Origin: Gemmatimonadota bacterium
Lineage (GTDB): Bacteria; Gemmatimonadota; Gemmatimonadetes; Gemmatimonadales; Gemmatimonadaceae
Length of the DNA stretch: 64,000 nucleotides
Assembly: GCA_016704465.1 (NCBI GenBank)
Contig: JADJAD010000019.1
Span: 62,001 to 126,000 of the forward strand
Direction: 5' to 3'
The notes under the pieces are model-generated. The model had not been told where the DNA came from. It saw nothing but the letters and a program-made list of their open reading frames with translations, and made no database searches. Shown here piece by piece: positions 28,551-36,290 of the stretch. The position numbers and the translations under genes are program-made. Numbering within the stretch: position 1 is the first letter of the stretch; every line of letters starts with the position of its first letter.

Positions 28551-29279
28551 ATGGCCCTCACCGTCGATCACCTCGCCCACGACCTTCACGTTCGCGTCAT
28601 CCGTCCGTTCACGGATGCGGACGGGCGCATGTTTTCGACCGGATTCGCCGGCCACATCACCCGGCTCGAGCTGGATCGCCGGTCGTTCGATATTCACCTC
28701 GTCGTCCGCCATGGGGAGGGTGAAGCGTTGATGCGGTTCAGCGCTGGCGCCAAGGACGGGCCTGGCAATGGCCGCATGCGCGACTACTTCGAGGTGATCG
28801 ACGTTCCGAAGCCTGGCGACTCCCGCGGGGGCGTGGTCGCGGGTGCCGACCGGGCGGCTTTTCGCGTGGCAACGCCGCCTCCGGCCGTCCCCGACCTCTC
28901 GTCCGACGACGTCATCGACGTGCCGCACCGCGAGGATGAGGCGATCGCCCAGGTCTGGGCGCTGGCCGCCCGCGGCCGGTTCGACGAGGCACGAGAGCAA
29001 CTCATCGTCGTCAACCGGTTTCCCGACCTCGGGGGCGGCGACCGCCCACGCGAGCTGGCGCGACGAATCGCCGAGGCGGCGGCGGCCCACGCGTGGGACG
29101 ACGAGGACTCGACCTATGCCTGGCTCAAGGACTGGAGCCTCAAGCTGTGGTACCAGTGGGGCTCCGGCGCCACCAGCGGTGGCGAGGGCGCTGCTCGAGC
29201 GGTCGAGATCCGCGCCGCTGAGCGCGCCTGGGAGGAGCTGGAGAGCCGTCGCGCCGTGCGGCGGCTCCCCGCGCCGTGA
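28551..29279 (+). CDS. Hypothetical protein, Trp- and acid-rich C-terminus
   Basis: I do not recognise this protein. It is about 242 residues from the ATG at 28551; an ATG at 28530 in the same frame adds seven residues and neither has a clear Shine-Dalgarno. There is no signal peptide or membrane helix. The N-terminal ~90 residues look like a compact beta-rich domain (HDLHVRVIRPFTDADGRMFS). The C-terminal half is helical, with WALAARGRFDEAREQL resembling a tetratricopeptide-like helix and WLKDWSLKLWYQWGSG near the end. It ends directly against the convergent M24 gene, with no spacer between the two stops. Confidence 0.6.
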   Translation: MALTVDHLAHDLHVRVIRPFTDADGRMFSTGFAGHITRLELDRRSFDIHLVVRHGEGEALMRFSAGAKDGPGNGRMRDYFEVIDVPKPGDSRGGVVAGADRAAFRVATPPPAVPDLSSDDVIDVPHREDEAIAQVWALAARGRFDEAREQLIVVNRFPDLGGGDRPRELARRIAEAAAAHAWDDEDSTYAWLKDWSLKLWYQWGSGATSGGEGAARAVEIRAAERAWEELESRRAVRRLPAP

Positions 29280-30686
29280 TCAGACCTTCAGGTAGCTCCA
29301 CTCCTTTGAGAACGGGATGCGGCTCATGAGCACCGCGCGGTCCTTCAGCACCACCAGCCGGTCGCTGGGGTTGATCCCGATCCCGCCCTTCTCGTCGTAG
29401 AGTCCCGGCTCGACCGAGAAGGTCATCCCTTCCTCGACCACGGAGTCGTCGCCGAGCGCGAGGAACGGCGGCTGGTGGCCCACGAAGTTCTGACCTTGGC
29501 CATGCCCGGGGCGGTGGTAGATGAAGTCCTGCATGCCCTGCTTGACCTGATAGTCATGGACCTTGTAGGCGATCTCGGAGCAGATGGCCCCGGGCTTCGT
29601 CTCCTCGACGATGATCTGCACGGTATCGGCGACGACCTGCCACATCTTGTCGTGCTGGGGTGTGGACGGGAGGAGGATGTAGTTGCGGTATCCCTCGCCG
29701 CCGTAGCCGCCCAGCAGGATGTCGCAGTTCACGTACAGCGGCTGCCCGCGCTGTACCGGGGCATGGAAGAACTGGTTGGGATGCGGATACGCGGTGGCGA
29801 CGCCGGTGCGCACGTAGTTCCCGGTCACTTCCATTCCAACGGCGCTGTGCGGTTTCCCGTCGCGCTTCACGTCGCGCATCATGAGGTTGATGCCGAACGA
29901 TGACAGCGCCTGGCCGATCTGGTAATCGGTCGTGTCGGTCCCGTGCTCGAGGATGTAGTCGCGGGCGAAGGCGTGCACGGTGTCGAAGTACCGGTACGCG
30001 CGCTGCGTGAGGGCGATCTCCTCCGGCGTCTTGATGATCTGCATCGTGAGGCAGAGGTCGGAGATGTCGGCGACCTTCGCCTTGGGGAGGACGCGGCTGA
30101 ACGTGCGCATCGCCGAGGGGGTCAGCTCGCGATCGAGCCCGATCGTCTGCTCACCCAGCCCACGGGCCGCCAGCTTGCCCAGGGCCCACTCCCACAGGTC
30201 CACTCGATTGCCTCGCGCCAGCTCTCCACGGTTTGGAAATCCTCCCGCGGCATGCGGATAGCAGAAGTAGTAGTCGTTCTCCGTGGACCACCATGAGGTG
30301 ATGAGGTCGCGGTCGATGGCCGGGGAGAACCAGTACACGGTATCGGATTCATTCGTGGGCATCAGGGCCCACGTCGTGCGCTCGCCGCTCCCGCGAAAGC
30401 ACCCGGTGAAGTAGACGAGGTTCGTGTCGCTCTGCAGGAGGATTGCATCGACGCCGCGCTCGCGGGCCTGCTCGCGCAGCCGGCGGGATTGTGCCTGGTA
30501 CCAGGCGAGCGGGAGTCGATCGACGCCGACCGGGGCCGGCGTGGGGTGCAGCGGATTGTCGACGAGGAGTGTTTCCGATCCGTGCGGCTGCCCGTCGCTG
30601 GTGGCGGCAGCGCAGGCGGTGGCGGCGGTCGAGGCGGCGGCCAGCGAGGCCCCCATCGTGCGGACGAAGTCGCGGCGAGACGTCAT
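29280..30686 (-). CDS. M24 (Xaa-Pro peptidase/creatinase-like) family protein with Tat-type signal
   Basis: This is a 468-residue protein. The N-terminus is twin-arginine-like (TSRRDFVRTMGASLAAAS), so export in folded form is likely. Residues ~60-210 match the creatinase N-terminal domain (RLREQARERGVDAILLQSD). Residues ~225-460 match the pita-bread M24 domain, with PGHGQGQNFVGH and FSVEPGLYDEKGGIGINPSD. Of the five usual metal ligands, the His, the first Glu and one Asp can be placed. The second Asp, 11 residues after NCD, appears to be Tyr, and the last Glu appears replaced in GIGINPSD. It may therefore be a non-metallo creatinase-like hydrolase or a binding protein. Confidence 0.82.
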   Translation of the reverse strand: MTSRRDFVRTMGASLAAASTAATACAAATSDGQPHGSETLLVDNPLHPTPAPVGVDRLPLAWYQAQSRRLREQARERGVDAILLQSDTNLVYFTGCFRGSGERTTWALMPTNESDTVYWFSPAIDRDLITSWWSTENDYYFCYPHAAGGFPNRGELARGNRVDLWEWALGKLAARGLGEQTIGLDRELTPSAMRTFSRVLPKAKVADISDLCLTMQIIKTPEEIALTQRAYRYFDTVHAFARDYILEHGTDTTDYQIGQALSSFGINLMMRDVKRDGKPHSAVGMEVTGNYVRTGVATAYPHPNQFFHAPVQRGQPLYVNCDILLGGYGGEGYRNYILLPSTPQHDKMWQVVADTVQIIVEETKPGAICSEIAYKVHDYQVKQGMQDFIYHRPGHGQGQNFVGHQPPFLALGDDSVVEEGMTFSVEPGLYDEKGGIGINPSDRLVVLKDRAVLMSRIPFSKEWSYLKV

Positions 30687-30845
30687 GGGCAGGTCGAGGA
30701 GGAGTGACGGGAACGGAATAGGACAGTATGATTGCCGGCGCCTGGTTCAGCATGGGACCGCTGCTGCTACGTGGTTCGCGCGCCCAGCACACGGTTGGCA
30801 CGTTCGCACCTGGTGCAGTCCTCGTCCATCTGCCCCCGACAATTC

Positions 30846-32804
30846 ATGGCTCGCACATCGACTCTCCCGCTCGCCGTCCTGCTGTCACTGGTCGCCGGGC
30901 CGCTTGCCGGGCCGCTTGCCGGGCCGCTTTCGGCGCAGGAGCGGTCGCTGCACTGGCGCTCGATCGCCGTGGAAGGGCGGCTGGATCGGGACGGTGTGCT
31001 GCACGTGACGGAGACGCAGGCGATCGTCTACTCCGGCGACTGGAACGGGGGGGAGCGACGCTTCACTGTGAACAGCGGGCAGCGCTTCGAGTTCGAAGGC
31101 ATCGTGCGCGTGGACAGCGCGACCGGCGGCGACGTGACGATGGTGGGCGGTGACCTCGACCGTGTCGACGGATTCGACTTTGAAGGCTCGCGGACGGTGC
31201 GCTGGCGCAGTCGGCTTCCGGACGATCCGCCCTTCGACAACACCGGGCGCACGTATCGGCTGGAGTACAGCTACGCAAACATTCTTGTCCCTGACGGCGA
31301 CGGCTTTCGCCTGGACCACGACTTCGCCTTCGGCGATCGCGATGGGCCCGTCGAGGAGTTCACCCTCAACCTGACGCTCGATCCGGCGTGGGAGGCGCAG
31401 CCGGATTTCACGGGGCGTTTCGGTCCCGAGCGATTGGAGCCTGGATACGGCTTCGTGGTGAACCTCGCGTTGCGCTACCTGCCCGAGGGGCGCCCTGCGG
31501 GGGTCGTGTTCGGGGCCGGTTCGACGGAGCGCCAGGGGCTCATCGCCGCCGTCCTCGTGGGCGTGCTGCTGCTCGGGGTGCGCTTCTACCGGCGCGAGGC
31601 GTCGCTGGGTCGCTTCGCGCCCGACGTGCCGCTGGACGTCGTCACCGACGACTGGTTGCAGCGGCGGGTGATCGCCCACCGTCCGGAGGTCATCGGCGCG
31701 GCCTGGGACGAGGAGACCGGGGCAGCCGAGGTCACGGCGGTCCTGGCGCGGCTCGAGGCGGAAGGGAAGCTCAAGAGCCGGGTGGAAAGCAGGAAGGTCC
31801 TCATGTTCAGCCAGCATGAGCTGCACATGGAGCTGCTGGTGGAGCGCGACGCATTCCAGAGTTACGAGCGTGCGCTGATCGATGCCCTGTTCAGCGGTGC
31901 GTCGACGAAGACGGACACGAGCGCCATCCGGAAGCGGTATGCGAAGCGAGGCTTCACGCCGTCGACGAAGATCGAGAGTTCGGTGAAGTCGCTCGTGAAC
32001 CGGATGGTGCCGAACGACGTGCCGCCGCCACGTCCGGGGAAGGGGCTGACCGTGACCCTGCTGGCGGCGGCCGTCGCCCTCTTCATCGTCGCCGGCGTGA
32101 CGCGCCCCTCGGACCTCGCACTCGCCGGGGTCGGGTCGCTGGTCACGGGCGGTGCGTACCTCGCGACGCTGCTGGCCGCCAAGCTGTGGCAGCGCGTGGT
32201 ACAGCGCCCGCGGCGGCACGCGCTCTGGTTCGTGGTCCCGCTGCTGGCGATGGTCATCGCGTACGTACACCTGGTGCGCGAATCGAGCCCGCGTGCCGGC
32301 GTGCTCGTGCTGGCGGGGCTGGCGGCGCTGCTGCTGGCGGCGGTGAGCAGCGTGCTCGCGATGGCGATGTGGCGGTACGGGACGCAGCGCCTGGAGTTGC
32401 GGCGCGAGCTGGCGGCCGCCCGTCGCTTCTTCATCCGCGAGCTGCAAGGCACCGAGCCCAAGCTGCGCGATGAGTGGTTCCCCTACCTCATCGCCTTCGG
32501 CCTGGGGTCGCACATGGATCACTGGTTCAAGGCGTTCGGCGGAACGGCGCGCTCGGCGACCATGGCGGGTGGTAGCTCGGCGTGGCGTTCGACGTCGTCC
32601 GGTGGCGGCGACGGAGGAGCGGGGGGATGGTCGGGCCTGGGCGGCGGCGGTGGCTTCGCCGGCGGCGGGTCGAGCGGCGCCTGGGTGGCCGCGGCAAGCT
32701 CGGTGGCCGCAGGCGTGTCGGCGCCGAGTTCGAGCAGCTCGGGGGGCGGCGGTTCCAGCAGCGGTGGGTCGAGTTCGGGTGGGGGAGGGGGAGGCGGGTG
32801 GTAG
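30846..32804 (+). CDS. DUF2207 membrane protein
   Basis: This is a 652-residue protein from the ATG at 30846. The signal peptide has an unusual AGPL triplet repeat followed by a SAQE cleavage site. Residues ~30-230 form the extracellular DUF2207 domain (RLDRDGVLHVTETQAIVYSG). A transmembrane helix follows (LIAAVLVGVLLLGV), then a cytosolic alpha/beta segment with two or three more helices (~400-520). The C-terminus is almost pure Gly/Ser ending GGGGGGGW, as usual in this family. Its function is unknown, and it is often found as a single envelope gene, as here. The Gly/Ser tail is likely disordered. Confidence 0.9.
   Translation: MARTSTLPLAVLLSLVAGPLAGPLAGPLSAQERSLHWRSIAVEGRLDRDGVLHVTETQAIVYSGDWNGGERRFTVNSGQRFEFEGIVRVDSATGGDVTMVGGDLDRVDGFDFEGSRTVRWRSRLPDDPPFDNTGRTYRLEYSYANILVPDGDGFRLDHDFAFGDRDGPVEEFTLNLTLDPAWEAQPDFTGRFGPERLEPGYGFVVNLALRYLPEGRPAGVVFGAGSTERQGLIAAVLVGVLLLGVRFYRREASLGRFAPDVPLDVVTDDWLQRRVIAHRPEVIGAAWDEETGAAEVTAVLARLEAEGKLKSRVESRKVLMFSQHELHMELLVERDAFQSYERALIDALFSGASTKTDTSAIRKRYAKRGFTPSTKIESSVKSLVNRMVPNDVPPPRPGKGLTVTLLAAAVALFIVAGVTRPSDLALAGVGSLVTGGAYLATLLAAKLWQRVVQRPRRHALWFVVPLLAMVIAYVHLVRESSPRAGVLVLAGLAALLLAAVSSVLAMAMWRYGTQRLELRRELAAARRFFIRELQGTEPKLRDEWFPYLIAFGLGSHMDHWFKAFGGTARSATMAGGSSAWRSTSSGGGDGGAGGWSGLGGGGGFAGGGSSGAWVAAASSVAAGVSAPSSSSSGGGGSSSGGSSSGGGGGGGW
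30894..30929. repeat. 12-bp tandem repeat inside a signal peptide (three copies)
   Basis: GCCGGGCCGCTT is repeated three times without mismatch inside the DUF2207 signal sequence and encodes Ala-Gly-Pro-Leu three times. Because the unit is 12 bp, copy-number changes would lengthen or shorten the signal peptide in frame. Confidence 0.9.
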
Positions 32805-32855
32805 GCGAAGCGCGCAAGGCCGTGGTCACTCACCCTAAAACTCAGCAGTGACGGC

Positions 32856-33680
32856 ATGGACGCGATTCCGATTTCCTCAACGCCCGTCAAGATCGCCATG
32901 ATCGTGGTCGGGCTGGCATTCGGCGCCCTCGACGTGAAGGAGTCGGGGGAGAAGCTGGATGCGGCGATGCGAGAGCGGTCGGTCCGCGCCATCGGCGCGC
33001 AGATGCTGATCGCCGATCCCTTCTTCGTCACGAAGGCGTGGCTCGACCAGGTAAGCGCGTGTAGGCTGAGTTTCTGGTGCTACCGGCCACCGCCGTCGCC
33101 CGAGGCGCTGCCGCGCGCGGCGAACGTGCACGACTGCCTCGCGTCGTCGGGACAAAGTCTCACGCGCCTGATGGACACGTCCAAAGCCGCGCCGCCATTC
33201 GCATCGCAGTCATATCGCGACTGCATGGCCGGTCGTGGCGCGCAGCTCGATACCCGTGCACGGCAGACGCCGTCAACTCCCTCACCGAGCGTGTGGTGGC
33301 GTTCCGTGGGCCCGGTGCACGTTGCGCGCATGGCCGTGTTCCCCGTGTTCCAGGCCGGGTGGACGCTCTTCAACCGCGGATGGACCGCCCGGGTGGTCTT
33401 CTTCCTCTCCTTCCTCGCGGCATTTGCGCTCGCGGCCTCGGCTGGCGGGGCCGCCGAGTCGGTCCCGGGCGCCGTGGTCGGCGCGGTCGTGTGCTTCCTG
33501 GTCGTGAGCATTGTCGTCTCGTTCGGGTTCAACCTCCTGCTGCGAGCTGGCAACGTTGTGGCGGGATACCGGGGTGTGCTCGTCGCCATTGCCAGTGGCA
33601 GCTACTTCACCCTCGAGCTGGTCGGTAGGGCACGGGAGCTGCTCCACGCGTCGGGAATTGGCGGAACGAGAGGGCACTAG
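32856..33680 (+). CDS. Hypothetical membrane protein
   Basis: I do not recognise this 274-residue protein. The N-terminus is amphipathic (ISSTPVKIAMIVVGLAFGAL). The middle (~50-150) carries four or five Cys (SACRLSFWCYRPPP, NVHDCLASSG, YRDCMAGRG) that may form disulfides or a metal site. Two hydrophobic segments follow, VVFFLSFLAAFALAASAGGA and AVVGAVVCFLVVSIVVSFGF, then a short C-terminal tail. It starts 51 bp after the DUF2207 gene on the same strand, so the two may be co-transcribed. Confidence 0.6.
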   Translation: MDAIPISSTPVKIAMIVVGLAFGALDVKESGEKLDAAMRERSVRAIGAQMLIADPFFVTKAWLDQVSACRLSFWCYRPPPSPEALPRAANVHDCLASSGQSLTRLMDTSKAAPPFASQSYRDCMAGRGAQLDTRARQTPSTPSPSVWWRSVGPVHVARMAVFPVFQAGWTLFNRGWTARVVFFLSFLAAFALAASAGGAAESVPGAVVGAVVCFLVVSIVVSFGFNLLLRAGNVVAGYRGVLVAIASGSYFTLELVGRARELLHASGIGGTRGH

Positions 33681-33725
33681 CAGCCGTAGCATCACGCCGC
33701 TCCTCTTCGACTACCTGCCCCGTAG

Positions 33726-34031
33726 TGGCAGCTGGTCGGGGTCGCCTTCGTCTCGCGCGCGGACACCGAGCGCTTCGTGACCGCGGTGAACTTCCTGCGC
33801 ACGGGCATCCTGTTCCTGATGCTCTTTCTGGTTTGTGACCAATAGATCACCGTCGGGCAGTTCTTGTCCTCGCTGATCTACTCGTTCTTCATCTCCGGGC
33901 CGCTGCAGGAGCCGGGGAACGTCGTCAACATCTACCGCGAAACGAAGGCGTCCACGGCCAACCTCTCGACGGTGATGGCGATGCCGCTGGACTCGCAGCT
34001 CGGCCGGGGTCAGGCGACGATCTCCTGGTGA
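33726..34031 (+). pseudogene. Relic of an ABC exporter transmembrane domain
   Basis: A short frame reads VAFVSRADTERF, then VNFLRTGILFLMLFLV, a TAG stop at 33843-33845, then ITVGQFLSSLIYSFFISGPL and NVVNIYRETKAS before TGA. This is the helix 5-6 region of MsbA-type ABC exporters (compare the family pattern TVGQF.S..IYSFFI.GPL). The region that normally lies between the ADTERF-like segment and VNFLRT is missing, and no nucleotide-binding domain is nearby, so this is a decayed fragment. It fills the gap between the hypothetical membrane protein and the SnoaL-like gene. Confidence 0.7.
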
Positions 34032-34159
34032 TGTCGGCGCGGCGTCGTAAGATCCGTGTATCGAGGCGGGTCGCCAGAGGACAGTATGGAGACGCAGATT
34101 CCTGGCGATGCGTCATGATGCCAGTCACTCCTTCGCCCGCGCGGGCCGAGGTCTTGTCC

Positions 34160-34663
34160 ATGTCCCTGCACCGCCGAAAGTCTTGGCTGTTCGCCAGCGC
34201 GCTCCTGCTCGCCGCTCCGCTCCCGGCGCAGGTTGGCGCAGGCCTACGCGACGCCGAACGAGAGATTCGCCGGCTCCGTGCGTCCTCGAACGCCGCCATT
34301 GCGCGCCACGACACCGCGGGAATCGCGGCTATCCTCGCGCCCAACGCGGTCGTCGTGACGTCTGCCTCGGCGCAGATCGTCGGCCGCGAGACCAACGCAC
34401 GGAGCTTCGCCGACCATTTCCGTGACCGCCCGGATGTGACCTACGAACGCACGCCGGCGGAGGTGAGGGTGTTCGCCCCCTGGCGCATGGCGAGCGAACA
34501 GGGACGATGGACGGGATCGTGGACCGATGCGGACGGCAAGCTGTCCATCGGCGGGCTGTACTTCGCCAAGTGGCGGCAGCTGGAGGGACGGTGGCTGGTG
34601 GAGAGTGAGACGTATGTGCCCGATCGTTGCACGGGCGGACGGTACTGCGAGGTTGTGCCGTAG
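34160..34663 (+). CDS. Exported SnoaL/DUF4440-like protein
   Basis: This is a 167-residue protein from the ATG at 34160 (MSLHRRKSWLFASALLLAAP), giving a signal peptide with cleavage near LPAQ. The mature part is one NTF2-like fold. A helix RDAEREIRRLRASSNAAIARH is followed by DTAGIAAILAPNAVVVTSAS and the family's closing strands (FAKWRQLEGRWLVESETYVP). DUF4440 proteins are small, mostly uncharacterised ligand-binding or enzyme domains. A similar but distinct exported protein lies at 51598-52098. Confidence 0.78.
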   Translation: MSLHRRKSWLFASALLLAAPLPAQVGAGLRDAEREIRRLRASSNAAIARHDTAGIAAILAPNAVVVTSASAQIVGRETNARSFADHFRDRPDVTYERTPAEVRVFAPWRMASEQGRWTGSWTDADGKLSIGGLYFAKWRQLEGRWLVESETYVPDRCTGGRYCEVVP

Positions 34664-34874
34664 CGGGGGCACGGTGCGAAACAGCTCGCGCGGGCACCGT
34701 CGACCCCGTTCGCTCGTTGATCTTGGTGGATCCACCCACGACTCCACGATCAGACGCGCGTAAGTAGCGTCGAATCCGACCCGTCGCGCCGCGCATTGTG
34801 GCGCTTCCCGGCGCCGCCTCCCTGCGAGGGTCGCCAGCGTTCGTAGCACGCCGCACGCCAGCACGGAGCCGCAC

Positions 34875-36176
34875 ATGCAGCGACCGAAGGTCGTCATCAT
34901 CGGTGGAGGCTTTGCCGGAATCGCCGCAGCCCGGGTCTTCAAGGGCGACGCGGTGGAGGTGGTCGTCATCGACCGCACGAACCACCACCTCTTCCAACCC
35001 CTGCTGTACCAGGTGGCGACCGCCACGCTGTCGCCGTCGGACATCGCTGTCCCCATTCGCTGGATCCTGCGCCGCCGCGAGAATGTCCGCGTAGTGATGG
35101 GCGAGGTGACCGGCATCGACGTGGACGCCCGCGTCGTGGCGCTCGACAACGGGGACCGACGGGAGACATACGACTACCTCATCGTCGCGTCGGGGGCGCG
35201 TCACGCCTACTTCGGGCATGACGCCTGGGAGACGTTTGCACCGGGGCTCAAGTCGCTCGACGACGCGCTCGAGATCCGGCATCGCTTCCTGCAGACGTTC
35301 GAGCGGGCGGAGCGGTGCGAGGACCCGGACGAGCGTGCCGCTCTGCAGACCATCGTGATCATCGGGGGCGGGCCGACCGGGGTGGAGCTGGCCGGAATCA
35401 TGGCCACGATCGCTCGCGACGTGCTGCACAAGGACTTTCGACAGATCGATACGCGCAAGACGCGTGTGCTCCTGCTCGAAGGCGGGAGCCGGATCCTCCC
35501 GGCCTTTCCGGAACACCTTTCCGATGCGGCGCTTGTCGACGTGACCGAACTCGGGGTAGAGGTTCGCTTGGGGGCGATCGTCACCCGCATCGAGGACGAC
35601 GCGGTCCATGTCGGCAAGGAGCGCATTGCGACGCGCTCGGTGTTCTGGGCGGCCGGAAATGCCGCCTCACCGTTAGGCGGGATGCTCGGCGTGCAGCTGG
35701 ACAAGATCGGCCGCGTGATGGTGGAGCCGGACCTGTCGATCCCGGGACATCCCGAGGTCTTCGTGGCGGGCGACCTGGCCTTGGTGCGGCGCGATAACGA
35801 CACGCTGGTGCCCGGCGTGGCCCCCGCGGCCAACCAGGAGGGCACCTGGGCCGCGCGCAACATCCTGCGCACCCTGCGGCGCCAGGAGCGCAGGCCATTC
35901 CGGTACTTCAACAAGGGCGACCTGGCGACCATCGGTCGGTATCGCGCCATCGCCGACTTCGGCTCGATCGACTTTACCGGGATTCCGGCGTGGCTGCTCT
36001 GGCTCTTCGTGCACATCATGTACCTGGTGGGTTTCCGGAACCGGGTGACGGTCCTGATCCAGTGGGCGTGGGCGTACTTCGCCTACCAGCGTGGGTCGCG
36101 CCTCATTGTGGGAAGTGCGTTCCGCGGGCGCCGGGGGGCGGGGGCCGAGCAGGAGCGAGGCGTGAGCGAGGAGTGA
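34875..36176 (+). CDS. ndh: NAD(P)/FAD-dependent oxidoreductase, type II NADH dehydrogenase
   Basis: This is a 433-residue flavoprotein that passes electrons from NADH to quinone without proton pumping. The FAD dinucleotide fold opens with KVVIIGGGFAGIAAARVF. HHLFQPLLYQVATATLSP is the family signature after it. The NADH fold is TIVIIGGGPTGVELAGIMAT (~160), and VFVAGDLALV is the second FAD contact. A C-terminal amphipathic/hydrophobic segment (IPAWLLWLFVHIMYLVGFRN) fits peripheral membrane attachment. The last residues (RGVSEE) are encoded by the first unit of an 11-bp repeat. No adjacent respiratory genes are seen. Confidence 0.92.
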   Translation: MQRPKVVIIGGGFAGIAAARVFKGDAVEVVVIDRTNHHLFQPLLYQVATATLSPSDIAVPIRWILRRRENVRVVMGEVTGIDVDARVVALDNGDRRETYDYLIVASGARHAYFGHDAWETFAPGLKSLDDALEIRHRFLQTFERAERCEDPDERAALQTIVIIGGGPTGVELAGIMATIARDVLHKDFRQIDTRKTRVLLLEGGSRILPAFPEHLSDAALVDVTELGVEVRLGAIVTRIEDDAVHVGKERIATRSVFWAAGNAASPLGGMLGVQLDKIGRVMVEPDLSIPGHPEVFVAGDLALVRRDNDTLVPGVAPAANQEGTWAARNILRTLRRQERRPFRYFNKGDLATIGRYRAIADFGSIDFTGIPAWLLWLFVHIMYLVGFRNRVTVLIQWAWAYFAYQRGSRLIVGSAFRGRRGAGAEQERGVSEE

Positions 36177-36215
36177 GCGCGGGGTGAGCGCGGGGTGAGC
36201 GCGGCGTGAGCGGCG
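36162..36215. repeat. 11-bp tandem repeat (GTGAGCGCGGG-type, about five units)
   Basis: Units begin at 36162, 36173, 36184, 36195 and 36206. The second and third are identical, and the others differ at one to three positions. The first unit codes for the last residues of the NDH-2 protein, and the stop codon falls at the start of the second. A change in copy number would not alter the protein, but a point change in the first unit could extend its tail. Confidence 0.9.
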
Positions 36216-36290
36216 ACCTGGGCTTGCACGCTGCGTTTGCGAGAGCCGGGACCATGGTGCACACTTCCGCGCCTCCCATCCACCGACTCG

